Source: Deltaproteobacteria bacterium
Lineage (GTDB): Bacteria > Myxococcota_A > Polyangia > DRWM01 > JAAZOP01
NCBI GenBank assembly: GCA_016218765.1
Contig: JACRCZ010000147.1
Location: forward strand, 79,656-143,655
Direction: 5' to 3'
DNA: 64,000 nucleotides
Shown: piece after piece, positions 40,919 to 48,673 of the stretch
Position numbering within the stretch: position 1 is the stretch's first letter
Layout: each line of letters begins with the position of its first letter
Translations under genes and position numbers: made by a program
The notes under the pieces: model-generated
Told to the model about the DNA's origin: nothing
The model's input: only the letters and a program-made list of their open reading frames with translations
The model's database searches: none

Positions 40919-42199
40919 CTACGCTTCGGCCGCCCCGTCGGCGCCGGGGGGGATGCCCGGTTCGTGCTCGGAGGGGAGGGCGGGGAGCCAGACCCAGAAG
41001 CGCGATCCCTTGCCCAGCGCGGAGTCGACGCCCACGCGCCCGCCGAAGCGCTCCGCGATCTCCTTGACCGCGACCAGGCCCAGCCCCGTGCCGTCGACGC
41101 CGCGGGAGCGCGCGTTGGTCGCGCGGTAGAACTCGGTGAACAACCGCCGCAGCTCGCCGGGCGGCACGCCGATGCCGGTATCGATCGCCTCGATCATCAC
41201 CCCGCCGCCGTCGCCGTGGACCCGCAGGCGTGCCGTGCCGCCGCCGTCGGTGTACTTGAGGGCGTTGCTCACCAGGTTCGTGAACAGGTACGGCGCCAGC
41301 CCGTCGTCCAGGCGGGCCTTGGGCGCGTCCGGGTCCAGATCCAGCGTCACCTTGACTCCGCGCCGCTCCGCCATGTCCTCCATGCTGCGGACCGTGGCCG
41401 CCCCGAGCGCCCCGAGGTCCACCGGGCGCACCTCGCCCAGCACCAGACCGCGCTTGACCCGGCTCACCTCCAGCAGCTCGTTGACCAGCGACGTCACCTG
41501 CTGCGTCCGCAGCACGATGCGCTCCAGCAGCCGCTTGCGCTCGGCCGGGTCGTTCTCCACGGTGTTGGCGTAGTCCGCCAGCATGTGCACCGCGGCGATG
41601 GGCTCCTTGATCTCGTGGGCTAGGAGGTCGATGAAGTCGCTCTTGCGCCGCTCGACCTCCCGCAGGTCCTTGATGTCCTGGTACAACCCGCTGACGTGCA
41701 GCACGAGCCCCGCGACCGCCGCAAGGTCCTCGAGGCGGTCCGCGTCGCCCGGCGCGAAGCGCGCCGGCGTCCCCGACAGCGCCTCCATCACGCCGATGAC
41801 CGAGCCCCGCTCGCGGATCGGCGTGGCCAGCACCGCGCGCGTCTCGTACCCCACCCGCTCATCGATCCGCCCGTTGAACCGGAGCCGCGGATCGATGCAC
41901 GCCAGATCCGCCCCGACGTCGTCCACCCGCACCGAACGATCGGCCAGCGCCGCGAAGCCCGCCACGGAGTCGAAGTCGAGCGGGATCTCCAGCGGATACC
42001 CCTCGGCGCCCAGGGCCACGATGCCGGACAGCGTCCGCCGCGCCGGGTCCAGCACGAAGACCGTCGCGCGGTCGGCCTGCACCTCCCGGCACGCCAGCTC
42101 GGCCACCGCACGCAGAGTCGGCTCGCGATCGACCTGGCCGAGCAGCGACTCCAGGATCGAGTACCATGGGCTGTCGCGAAAAGAAGCTCGTCGTTCCAT
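40919..42199 (-). CDS. GAF-domain sensor histidine kinase
   Basis: 426 residues, no membrane helix, so cytosolic. Residues ~15-165 are a GAF-type sensor (LRAVAELACREVQADRATVFVLDPARRTLSGIVA... ATPIRERGSVIGVMEAL). A short coiled linker leads to the HisKA helix with H195 (LLAHEIKEPIAAVH). The HATPase domain has the N-box NLVSNALKYTD, G1 DTGIGVP, F-box FTEFYR and G2 GTGLGL. No receiver or response regulator gene is next to it (orphan kinase). The ATG at 42199 gives a normal length. It is divergent from purSL, sharing an 84-bp upstream region. Confidence 0.9.
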   Translation of the reverse strand: MERRASFRDSPWYSILESLLGQVDREPTLRAVAELACREVQADRATVFVLDPARRTLSGIVALGAEGYPLEIPLDFDSVAGFAALADRSVRVDDVGADLACIDPRLRFNGRIDERVGYETRAVLATPIRERGSVIGVMEALSGTPARFAPGDADRLEDLAAVAGLVLHVSGLYQDIKDLREVERRKSDFIDLLAHEIKEPIAAVHMLADYANTVENDPAERKRLLERIVLRTQQVTSLVNELLEVSRVKRGLVLGEVRPVDLGALGAATVRSMEDMAERRGVKVTLDLDPDAPKARLDDGLAPYLFTNLVSNALKYTDGGGTARLRVHGDGGGVMIEAIDTGIGVPPGELRRLFTEFYRATNARSRGVDGTGLGLVAVKEIAERFGGRVGVDSALGKGSRFWVWLPALPSEHEPGIPPGADGAAEA

Positions 42200-42283
42200 G
42201 GAGGCCCCTGGACGCCTCGCGCCAGTATGTGCTAGGTGCCGTCGAGCCGCAAGAACCTGGGGGGGTTTCCGGCGAGGAGGAGC

Positions 42284-45200
42284 ATGTCGGGCGTGGCGGA
42301 CGAGGCAACGGCGGGAAAGGTCCATCGCATCGAGGTCGGCGCCCGCGTCGGCCGCGAAGACGCCGCCGGCAGGCGGCTCTGCCGCCGCCTCCGCGACGAC
42401 CTCGGCCTGCGCGTGGACGAGATCCGCCTCGTGGACGTGTACACCATCGCCGCCGACCTCCGCCCCGGGACGCTCGACGCGTTCGCGGCCGGCGCGCTGG
42501 CGGATCCGGTCCTGCAGGAGTTCGCGCGCGAGCAGCGGCTGCCCGGCGCATTCGACTGGGCGGCCGAGGTCAACCTGCGACCGGGCGTCACCGACAACGT
42601 CGGCCGCACGGCCGCCGAGGCGCTCGCGCTCCAGCTCGGGCGTCCCCTGCGCGACGGCGAGCGCGTCTCCTACGCCCGCCAGTACCGCTTCGCCCACGGC
42701 CCGGCGCGGCCGGAGGACCGGCGGCGCCTCGTCGAAGGTCTCCTGTGCAACGTGTTGATCGAGGCCTACCGGCTGTGGGAAGGGGGGGAGGGCTGGTTCG
42801 CACCGCACGTGCCGCGCGTCCTCCTGGATCGCAAGCCCCAGGTCCGCACCTGGCGTCTCGACCTGCCGGACGACGAGCTGCTGCAGACCTCGCGCGACAA
42901 CGTCTGGGCGCTCTCGCTGGCCGAGCTGCGCGCGATCCAGGCGTATTTCGAGCGGCCCGCGACGCGGGCGGTCCGCGCGGGCGACAGGTTGCCTCCCGAG
43001 CCGACGGACGTCGAGATGGAGTGCCTGGCCCAGACCTGGTCCGAGCACTGCAAGCACAAGATCTTCTCGGCCCGCGTGCGCTACCGCGGCCCGGACGGCG
43101 CGGAGCGCGAGGTCGACTCGCTGTTCCGCACCTACGTGCGCGGCACCACGGAGACGGTTCGGACCGCCAAGGGGCCGGACGATCCGTGCATCTCGGTGTT
43201 CGACGACAACGCCGGCGTCGTGCGCTTCCTGCCCGAGCACCACCTGGTGTTCAAGGTCGAGACGCACAACAGCCCCTCGGCGCTCGACCCCTACGGCGGG
43301 GCGTTGACCGGCATCGTCGGCGTGAATCGCGACCCGTTCGGCACCGGCATGGGCGCGCGGCTGTTCTGCAACACCGACGTCTTCTGCTTCGCGCCGCCCG
43401 ACACGGCCGGCGAGCTGCCGCCGCGCCTGCTGCACCCGCGGCGCGTGATGGAGGGCGTGCGCGAGGGCGTCGAGCACGGCGGCAACAAGAGCGGCATCCC
43501 CACGGTCAACGGCTCCGTCGTCTTCCACCCGCGCTACCTGGGCAAGCCGTTGGTCTACTGCGGCACGGGCGGGATCCTGCCGGCCGAGGTCGGCGGGCGG
43601 CCGGCGCATCTCAAGTACCACGCCGCGGGCGACGCCATCGTCATGGTCGGCGGGCGCATCGGCAAGGACGGCATCCACGGCGCGACGTTCTCGTCGGAGG
43701 AGCTGCACGAGGGCTCGCCGGCGACGGCCGTGCAGATCGGCGACCCCATCACCCAGAAGCGCATGACCGACTTCCTGCTCGTCGCCCGCGACCGCGGCCT
43801 GTACTCCGCCCTGACCGACGACGGCGCCGGCGGCCTCTCTTCCTCGATCGGCGAGATGGCGCGCACGACCAACGGCGCGGACGTGGACCTGACCCACGCC
43901 CCGCTCAAGTACGCCGGCCTGGACCCCTGGGAGATCTTCCTCTCGGAGGCCCAGGAGCGCATGACCGTCGCCGTTCCCCCCGCCCGGCTCGACGCGTTCC
44001 TCGAGCTGGCCGCGCGCATGGGCGTGCTCGCCACCACCGTCGGCCGCTTCACGGACGACGGGCTCCTGCGAGTCCGCCACGACGGGCGCGTCGTTGCCGC
44101 GCTGCACATGGACTTCCTGCACGAAGGGCTGCCGCGGATGGACCTGCGGGCCGCCTGGGCGGCCCCCGCGCCGTTCCCCGTGCGGCCCGCTCCCCCCGCG
44201 GACCTCGGCGCGACGCTCGAGCAGCTCCTGCGCCGCTGGAACGTCTGCTCCAAACACTACTTCGTGCGACAGTACGACCACGAGGTGCAGGGCGGATCGG
44301 TCGTCAAGCCGCTGTGCGGCGTGCGCGCCACCGGCCCCTCCGACGCCGCCGTCGTCCGCCCGGTGCTCGACTCCCCCCGCGCCGTCGCCGTGGCCCACGG
44401 CATTGCCCCCAAGTTCGCCGACCTCGACGCCCGCTCCATGGCCGCCTCGGCCATCGACGAGGCGATCCGTAACGCGGTCTCCGTCGGCGCCGACCCGGCC
44501 ACCCTCGTCGGCCTCGACAACTTCTGCTGGCCGGATCCCATCCCGTCGCCCCGCAACGCCGACGGCGAACACAAGCTCGCCCAACTCGTCCGCGCCTGCG
44601 AGACCTTGCACGAGCTGTGCGTCGCGCACGGCGTGCCCCTCATCTCCGGCAAGGACTCGATGAAGAACGACTACCATCACGGCGAGACGAGGATCTCCAT
44701 CCCGCCGACGCTCCTCTTCACCGCGCTCGGCCAGCTCCCCGACGCCGCGCGGGCCGTCACGATGGACCTGAAGCGCCCCGGCGAGAGCGTCTACGTCGTC
44801 GGCCGCACCCTGGAGGAGTTGGGCGGCAGCGAGTACTTCGGGCTCCTGGGCGAGGCCGGCGGCGTGCCGCCCGACGTGCGGCCCGAGGAGCAGGCGCGTC
44901 TGTACCGCAAGCTCCACGCCGCGATCCTCGAGGGGCTCGTCTCGTCCTGCCACGACTGCTCCGACGGGGGCCTCGGCGTCGCCCTGGCCGAGGCGGCCTT
45001 CGCGGGCGACATGGGGCTGGAGGTCGATCTTCGACCACTCGCGGCCGACGGCGTCGAGCGGGACGACCTGCTCCTGTTCTCCGAGTCCAACGGCCGCTTC
45101 GTCGTCTCCGTGCGGCTCGGGTCGGAGGCGCGGTTCGAGACGCGCCTGGCCGGGCTGCCCTGTCGCCTCGTGGGCCGGACGCGGCCCGACGGGCGTCTGC

Positions 45201-45322
45201 GCGTCATCGGTCTGGAGGGCGCCGTCGTGCTCGATCAGGACGTGCGCGACCTCGAGACCGCGTGGCGCACGCCGCTGGACCTCAACGGCGAGGAAGTCGA
45301 GGTGCGCGATGCCTGCCGGTAG
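42284..45322 (+). CDS. purL: FGAM synthase, fused PurS-PurL
   Basis: 1012 residues; ATG with GAGGAGG ribosome site. It makes formylglycinamidine ribonucleotide from FGAR, ATP and glutamine-derived ammonia. Residues ~10-85 form a PurS-like domain (VHRIEVGARVGREDAAGRRLCRRLRDDLG... VDVYTIAADL). The PurL body has the SEHCKHKIF segment with catalytic His, VETHNSPSALDPYGGALTGIVG, VGGRIGKDGIHGATFSS, DDGAGGLSSSIGEMA, and second-half equivalents ISGKDSMKND and HDCSDGGLGVALAEAAFAG. The glutaminase is not fused; it is the next gene, overlapping by 14 nt. E. coli-type PurL is ~1295 with a fused glutaminase; B. subtilis has three subunits; this is the intermediate PurSL arrangement. Confidence 0.93.
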   Translation: MSGVADEATAGKVHRIEVGARVGREDAAGRRLCRRLRDDLGLRVDEIRLVDVYTIAADLRPGTLDAFAAGALADPVLQEFAREQRLPGAFDWAAEVNLRPGVTDNVGRTAAEALALQLGRPLRDGERVSYARQYRFAHGPARPEDRRRLVEGLLCNVLIEAYRLWEGGEGWFAPHVPRVLLDRKPQVRTWRLDLPDDELLQTSRDNVWALSLAELRAIQAYFERPATRAVRAGDRLPPEPTDVEMECLAQTWSEHCKHKIFSARVRYRGPDGAEREVDSLFRTYVRGTTETVRTAKGPDDPCISVFDDNAGVVRFLPEHHLVFKVETHNSPSALDPYGGALTGIVGVNRDPFGTGMGARLFCNTDVFCFAPPDTAGELPPRLLHPRRVMEGVREGVEHGGNKSGIPTVNGSVVFHPRYLGKPLVYCGTGGILPAEVGGRPAHLKYHAAGDAIVMVGGRIGKDGIHGATFSSEELHEGSPATAVQIGDPITQKRMTDFLLVARDRGLYSALTDDGAGGLSSSIGEMARTTNGADVDLTHAPLKYAGLDPWEIFLSEAQERMTVAVPPARLDAFLELAARMGVLATTVGRFTDDGLLRVRHDGRVVAALHMDFLHEGLPRMDLRAAWAAPAPFPVRPAPPADLGATLEQLLRRWNVCSKHYFVRQYDHEVQGGSVVKPLCGVRATGPSDAAVVRPVLDSPRAVAVAHGIAPKFADLDARSMAASAIDEAIRNAVSVGADPATLVGLDNFCWPDPIPSPRNADGEHKLAQLVRACETLHELCVAHGVPLISGKDSMKNDYHHGETRISIPPTLLFTALGQLPDAARAVTMDLKRPGESVYVVGRTLEELGGSEYFGLLGEAGGVPPDVRPEEQARLYRKLHAAILEGLVSSCHDCSDGGLGVALAEAAFAGDMGLEVDLRPLAADGVERDDLLLFSESNGRFVVSVRLGSEARFETRLAGLPCRLVGRTRPDGRLRVIGLEGAVVLDQDVRDLETAWRTPLDLNGEEVEVRDACR

Positions 45323-46139
45323 CGCACCCGTCCGCGTCTTCGTCCTGGCCGGCAACGGGACGAACTGCGAGGCCGAGACGGCGCACGCCTGGAAACTGGC
45401 CGGCGCCGACGTCGCCGACATCGTGCCGATCTGGGAGTGGGCCGCCGGCCGCGCGTCGCTCGACGGCTACGAAGTGCTCGTCCTGCCCGGCGGGTTCATG
45501 GACGGCGACGACCTGGGCTCGGCGCGCGCGTGCGCCCACCGCATGCGCTGCACGCGCCCCCGTCCCGGCGGCCCGACGATGCTCGAGGAAATCGTCGCCT
45601 TCGTCCGGCGCGGCGGCCTGGTCCTGGGCATCTGCAACGGCTTCCAGCTCCTGGTGAAGGTCGGTCTGCTGCCCGGGGGCGCCGACGACCCGCGCCCCGT
45701 GACGACGCTGGGGCCGAACGTCCGCGGGCGCTTCGAGGATCGCTGGGTGCGCCTCTTGCCGGACGCCGCCTCGCCCTGCGTCTTCACCAAGGGCCTGTCC
45801 GAGTTCGAGCTGCCGGTGCGGCACGGCGAGGGACGGCTGCTCTTCGTGGACGACGCGGTGCGGCAGGCGACGGTCGAACGGCATCTGGTTCCGCTGCGGT
45901 ACAGCCTGTCGGGGCTGCCGACCGATCGTTACCCGTTCAACCCGAACGGCTCCGAGGACAACGCGGCCGCGCTGTGCGACGCGACGGGCCGCATCTTCGG
46001 CCTCATGCCCCACCCCGAGGCCTTCGTGACGCGCACGCAGCACCCGCGCTGGACCCGCGAGCCCCGCGACCTCCTCCCCGAGGAAGGCGCCGGCCTGCGC
46101 CTGTTCCGCAACGCGGTGGAGGCGTTGCGCGGGGCGTAG
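45309..46139 (+). CDS. purQ: FGAM synthase glutaminase subunit PurQ
   Basis: 276 residues. Class I glutamine amidotransferase supplying ammonia to PurSL. N-terminal VRVFVLAGNGTNCEAET, PGGFMDGDDLGSARACA (oxyanion strand), nucleophile C109 in GICNGFQLLVK, and the catalytic His-Glu of LMPHPEAF. The length and FMDGDD motif fit PurQ rather than GuaA or CarA. The ATG lies inside the 3' end of purSL (14-nt overlap), so the subunits are translationally coupled. The stop lies in a perfect inverted repeat shared with the convergent gene. Confidence 0.94.
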   Translation: MPAGSAPVRVFVLAGNGTNCEAETAHAWKLAGADVADIVPIWEWAAGRASLDGYEVLVLPGGFMDGDDLGSARACAHRMRCTRPRPGGPTMLEEIVAFVRRGGLVLGICNGFQLLVKVGLLPGGADDPRPVTTLGPNVRGRFEDRWVRLLPDAASPCVFTKGLSEFELPVRHGEGRLLFVDDAVRQATVERHLVPLRYSLSGLPTDRYPFNPNGSEDNAAALCDATGRIFGLMPHPEAFVTRTQHPRWTREPRDLLPEEGAGLRLFRNAVEALRGA

Positions 46140-46178
46140 GCGGTTCGCTTCCGGCCGCGCCGCGCCGGACCTACGCCC
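46132..46178. terminator. Perfect inverted repeat over convergent stops (bidirectional terminator candidate)
   Basis: GGGCGTAGG (46132-46140) and CCTACGCCC (46170-46178) are perfect 9-bp arms. They contain the TAG of purQ and the TAG of the minus-strand gene. The interior CCGG... CCGG can extend the stem. No T-run follows, as expected if hairpins alone or Rho end transcripts in this GC-rich genome. Confidence 0.65.
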
Positions 46179-47046
46179 GGTTGCGGAGTCGACCCACGAG
46201 CACGACGGCGGCGACCAGGATGCCGGCGACCCAGCTCCAGCGCAGGCCGTGCTTGACCACGGGGTTGCCGCGGACGCCCTGGGGTCGGAGGATGCGGAAG
46301 CTGCCGAGGGACGAGCGCACGGCGTCGATGTCGGTGCGGTACTCCTCCGTGGGCGCCAGGAACAGGAACAGGAACGTGCTGCGCGCCGCGCCGATCAGCA
46401 CGCACAACAGCGACACGGACATCTGGCCCTGCTTCATCTCGAACTCGACCTCGATCGCGTCGTGCCCGCCGAGTTTCGTCGCCGCCGCGCGAAGCTTGCT
46501 GTCGGCGAGCTGGGGCTGGTTCTTGGCCACCTCGAACTTCGAGCGTGTCTCGGCGAGGGTCTGCTCGTTCATCGGCAGCGCGCGGTCGATCTCACCGATG
46601 AGGATGGCGGAGCGCGACGCGGCGGAGCCGCCGGGCGAGTAGACGCCGTGGACCTCCAGCTCGGCGCCCCACGGCGGCGAGGCGGCTTCGGCCGCCTGCT
46701 CCGCGGTCTCGTCATCGAGCGCCTGCCACCCCGGCGGCGGCGCGTACTCGCAGGCGTCGCCGAACCAGTCGACGAGGACCACCCAGCCGGCGAGGCCCAG
46801 CGTCACGGCGACCGCCGCCCAGACGACGATGGCCTTCGTGTTCCAGCCCTTGGCCATCGGCGGGAGGGAGTACTGCGAATCGGGCACGATGCCGCCGGGC
46901 GGCGGCGGACGCGAATCCGACGGCATCGCGCCGTGCATCGCGCGCTGCTGCGCCGCGAGGTACTTCGACACGTAGACTCCGCACCTCGGGCACTCGTCCG
47001 GGATCTCCCCGACCCACCCGCACTTCGGGCATCGCGGATACGACAT
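46171..47046 (-). CDS. Zinc-ribbon membrane protein, unknown function
   Basis: 291 residues. N-terminal zinc ribbon of four Cys (PRCPKCGWVGEIPDECPRCGVYVSKY). A Pro-rich linker leads to a first helix (AIVVWAAVAVTLGLAGWVVLV, ~72-93). The central domain (~95-260) is mixed alpha/beta (AELEVHGVYSPGG, HDAIEVEFEMKQGQMSVSLLCVL, RSTFLFLFLAPTEEYRTDIDAVRSSLGSFR), reminiscent of proteins that bind membrane stress signals, but no family is sure. A second helix near the end (WVAGILVAAVVLVGRL). Promoter -10 is 6 nt from the ATG, so the mRNA is probably leaderless. Confidence 0.75.
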   Translation of the reverse strand: MSYPRCPKCGWVGEIPDECPRCGVYVSKYLAAQQRAMHGAMPSDSRPPPPGGIVPDSQYSLPPMAKGWNTKAIVVWAAVAVTLGLAGWVVLVDWFGDACEYAPPPGWQALDDETAEQAAEAASPPWGAELEVHGVYSPGGSAASRSAILIGEIDRALPMNEQTLAETRSKFEVAKNQPQLADSKLRAAATKLGGHDAIEVEFEMKQGQMSVSLLCVLIGAARSTFLFLFLAPTEEYRTDIDAVRSSLGSFRILRPQGVRGNPVVKHGLRWSWVAGILVAAVVLVGRLRNRA

Positions 47047-47052
47047 GCAGGC

Positions 47053-47081
47053 AAGCTAACATCCGCCGCCCGACCGGTCCA
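47053..47081 (-). promoter_or_regulatory. Predicted promoter of the zinc-ribbon gene (leaderless)
   Basis: On the minus strand: TGGACC (47076-47081), 17 bp, TAGCTT (47053-47058); the ATG at 47046 is 6 nt beyond. Confidence 0.5.
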
Positions 47082-47103
47082 GGAACCGGGGTCTCTTCCG
47101 GAG

Positions 47104-47132
47104 TTGACTCCGGGCGCCGAGTCCAGTACCAA
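47104..47132 (+). promoter_or_regulatory. Predicted promoter of the PpiD-like gene
   Basis: TTGACT (47104-47109), 17 bp, TACCAA (47127-47132). It is back to back with the minus-strand promoter at 47053-47081, 22 bp apart. Leader about 27 nt with a GGGAGGAG site. Confidence 0.5.
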
Positions 47133-47165
47133 GCGCGACCGGAAGAGCGGGAGGAGCTTCGAACC

Positions 47166-48668
47166 ATGCTCGACTACATGCGCCGCAACGCCCAATCGAT
47201 CGTGATCGTGTTCGTTCTGAGCATCCTCATCCTGGCGTTCATCATCGAATTCGGGCCGCAATCGAAGGGTTGCCGGGGCGACGGCCCCGGCGGACAACGC
47301 TCGGCCCGGACGGTCCTGACGGTGCTGGGCTACGAGGTCACGGACCTGGAGTTCGAGCTGTGGCACGCGCACATCGCGATGCAGCCCGGCCTGCCGACCC
47401 CCGAGGGGTACACCGCGTGCTACGAGACCGCGTCCAAACTGGCGATCTACGGGGCCGCGATCGGCATGGGCCCCCAGCCGACCTCCCTGGACGAGACCGA
47501 GAACGCGGCGCACTTCCGCAACGCGTTCCTCCTGCGCGAGGCGCTCGTCCGCGAGGCGCAGGGCCGCGGCGTGGCGATCGATGACGAGGAGATCAAGCGC
47601 GCCCTCTCGCGCGGCCGCATCTACATCTTCGACCACGGCGCCTGGAAGGACCAGCTCGGCGGCATCCACTTCTGCGGCGGCGAGCTGCCGCTGCGCATCG
47701 GGCTGGGTCGTGACGGCAAGCTCGACCCCAACAACCTCCGCGCCGCCCTGCAACAGCAGTACCAGATGTCGGTCGACGACTTCTACGGCTTCCTGCGCCG
47801 CAACCTCCTGGCGCTCAAGATGCAGCAGATCCTCGCGGCCGGCATCGGCGTGTCACCGGCCGAGGTCGAGCAGGCGGTGCGGGTGGACGCCCAGACCACC
47901 GACGTGCTGATCTGGTCGGTCGGCCCCTCGGTCGCCTCCGACGAAGAGCAAGGCAAGCTGCAGGCGCGGTTCGACGAGCTCCGTGCCGCGCTCTCCGAGG
48001 CCGACGTCGACCTCTGGCTGGCCCAGGAGAGCAATGCCAAGGAAGCCGAGAAGCGGTCCCAGGAGGCCGTCGGAACGGCAGGCGCCGGCTTCGACCCCGC
48101 GCGCGGCAAGCGCGAAATCGCCCGCAGCCTGCTCGCCGTCGAGCGGCTGGCGCAGGAGGCGCGCGACGCGAGCCGCCCGGTGCGCGCGCTGTTCTCGCAG
48201 CCCGAGGCCCCGCCCGCCGAGCCGCCGCCCGTGCCCGAAGGGCTCGCCGTGCGCGCACACACCGTGTCCCTGCGCCCGCTGGGGCCGGAGAGCGAGCTGC
48301 CCCCGAGCCTCCGGGAATCGAAGGGCATCGTCGAGCGCGTGATGGCGCTGACCGAGGCCGCTCCGGTCCTCGCGGAGGACCTCGAGCATGACGCCGTGGC
48401 GGCCGGAGTCACGGACGCCTCCGGCCAGCGCTACGCGCTGCGCGAGGTGCTGCTCGTCCGGCGCACCGGACCGTGGGATCTCGATGCCCAGGTGCAGTCC
48501 GCACTGGCGGGCCGGCTGCCCGAGACCACCGCCAAGCTGCTCGCCTCCCGCCGCGCCAGCCTGCTCGATGCGTGGTACGCCACGCAGCTCTACGCCGCGC
48601 GCGCCGGCGACAACATCGACGACGAGAAGCTCATCGCGTACCTCGACGCGCTCCGCCAGGAACAGTAG
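47166..48668 (+). CDS. PpiD/SurA-N-like membrane-anchored periplasmic protein
   Basis: 500 residues. The N-terminus MLDYMRRNAQSIVIVFVLSILILAFIIEFGP is typical of PpiD-like chaperones: one helix (~11-30) with the bulk in the periplasm. Residues ~55-220 resemble the SurA_N/PpiD helical chaperone part (FRNAFLLREALVREAQGRGVAIDDEEIKRAL, SVDDFYGFLRRNLLALKMQQILAAGIGVSPAEVEQAV). The rest is a long helical region and a basic, Ala-rich end. I see no clear parvulin (PPIase) motif, so a chaperone role without isomerase activity is likely. Next to grpE-dnaK but convergent. Confidence 0.78.
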   Translation: MLDYMRRNAQSIVIVFVLSILILAFIIEFGPQSKGCRGDGPGGQRSARTVLTVLGYEVTDLEFELWHAHIAMQPGLPTPEGYTACYETASKLAIYGAAIGMGPQPTSLDETENAAHFRNAFLLREALVREAQGRGVAIDDEEIKRALSRGRIYIFDHGAWKDQLGGIHFCGGELPLRIGLGRDGKLDPNNLRAALQQQYQMSVDDFYGFLRRNLLALKMQQILAAGIGVSPAEVEQAVRVDAQTTDVLIWSVGPSVASDEEQGKLQARFDELRAALSEADVDLWLAQESNAKEAEKRSQEAVGTAGAGFDPARGKREIARSLLAVERLAQEARDASRPVRALFSQPEAPPAEPPPVPEGLAVRAHTVSLRPLGPESELPPSLRESKGIVERVMALTEAAPVLAEDLEHDAVAAGVTDASGQRYALREVLLVRRTGPWDLDAQVQSALAGRLPETTAKLLASRRASLLDAWYATQLYAARAGDNIDDEKLIAYLDALRQEQ

Positions 48669-48673
48669 GGGAC

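Noticed and set aside
40919..45421. A 1500-codon minus-strand open frame running through purSL
   Set aside because: It is antisense to purSL and only its last 426 codons (the histidine kinase, from 42199) have family motifs; the rest is a GC-bias open frame.
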